Shown here piece after piece: positions 5,202-5,385 of a stretch of DNA of 5,385 nucleotides. Source of the DNA: Endomicrobium sp. (lineage in GTDB: Bacteria > Elusimicrobiota > Endomicrobiia > Endomicrobiales > Endomicrobiaceae); assembly GCA_031264425.1 (NCBI GenBank), contig JAISDY010000022.1, positions 1 through 5,385 on the forward strand, given 5' to 3'. The position numbers and the translations under genes were made by a program. Within the stretch, counting starts at the first letter, position 1. Every line of letters begins with the position of its first letter. Below the pieces are notes generated by a model. The model saw nothing but the letters and a program-made list of their open reading frames with translations, made no database searches and had not been told where the DNA came from.

Positions 5202-5385
5202 ATGTCAGAACATGGAAAACGCAAGAGCCGTATAGGCATAGTTGTAAGTGATAAAAGCGACAAAACAAGATTGGTTTCTATAGAGAGAACATACCGTCAT
5301 TCTTTGTACGGTCGTGTTCTCCGCAGCAAAAATAAATTTGCCGTACACGATGAAAAGAATGAATCTCGTCTAGGCGATAAAGTTG
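5202..5385 (+). CDS. rpsQ: 30S ribosomal protein S17 (3'-truncated)
   Basis: S17 is a primary 16S rRNA-binding protein of the OB-fold type, acting early in 30S assembly. The window ends inside the gene, leaving 61 complete codons plus one base of the next, of about 80-90 expected. Read directly: MSEHGKRKSRIGIVVSDKSDKT (1-22), then SIERTYRHSLYGRVLRSKNKFAVHDEKNESRLGDKV (26-61). This matches E. coli GRVVSDKMEKS, AIERFVKHPIYGKFIKR and HVHDENNECGIGDVV. The missing end should hold the rest of the S17 signature (GDxVxIxExRPLSKTK). AGGAAGGA (5191-5198) supports the ATG at 5202, with 7 nt from the first AGGA. Confidence 0.95.
   Translation, partial: MSEHGKRKSRIGIVVSDKSDKTRLVSIERTYRHSLYGRVLRSKNKFAVHDEKNESRLGDKV

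Overview
The window is a contiguous, collinear piece of the bacterial S10 ribosomal-protein operon, all on the + strand. The order is rpsJ (5'-truncated), rplC, rplD, rplW, rplB, rpsS, rplV, rpsC, rplP, rpmC, rpsQ (3'-truncated), encoding S10-L3-L4-L23-L2-S19-L22-S3-L16-L29-S17. This is the canonical bacterial order. No gene is missing or inserted, and no frameshift or internal stop is visible. No mobile element, RNA gene, CRISPR array or phage-like sequence is seen.

The DNA is AT-rich: codons such as AAA, AGA and ATA are common and the intergenic sequence is A-rich. All starts are ATG and nearly all stops are TAA (rplP uses TGA). Most genes carry a recognisable AGGA/GAGG-type Shine-Dalgarno sequence. 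The proteins are bacterial-type, not archaeal or organellar. The L3 stretch around THGQSDR...GSSGGQGPQ and the L2 stretch [11 protein letters not shown], together with the low GC, make me lean weakly towards an Elusimicrobiota/Endomicrobia-like bacterium. That is an impression from memory, not a search result, so the phylum should be treated as undetermined.

Layout: positions 1-242 hold the end of rpsJ and 274-948 hold rplC. A 149-nt gap with inverted repeats follows (949-1097). Then come rplD (1098-1727), an 11-bp hairpin across the rplD stop codon, and rplW (1758-2045). A 120-nt gap with two small hairpins (2046-2165) precedes rplB (2166-3002) and rpsS (3026-3310). An 80-nt gap with a clear hairpin (3311-3390) precedes rplV (3391-3780). 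After that rpsC, rplP, rpmC and rpsQ are packed with gaps of 7-31 nt. No gene-free stretch reaches 300 nt. No convincing promoter or intrinsic terminator is seen, so the genes are probably read from a promoter upstream of the window.

The genes work together as assembly components of both ribosomal subunits. L3, L4, L22, L23, L2, L16 and L29 build the 50S subunit, including the exit tunnel and the surroundings of the peptidyl-transferase centre. S10, S19, S3 and S17 build the 30S subunit. L4 and S10 (NusE) also have known regulatory and antitermination roles in other bacteria.

The coding content is ordinary. What deserves a second look is the non-coding part. Three gaps are long for this operon (149, 120 and 80 nt), and each carries inverted repeats. 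Related stem sequences (GACART paired with RYTGTC) recur in the rplC-rplD, rplD-rplW and rpsS-rplV junctions. These may be mRNA regulatory or processing elements. I cannot show this without comparative data.
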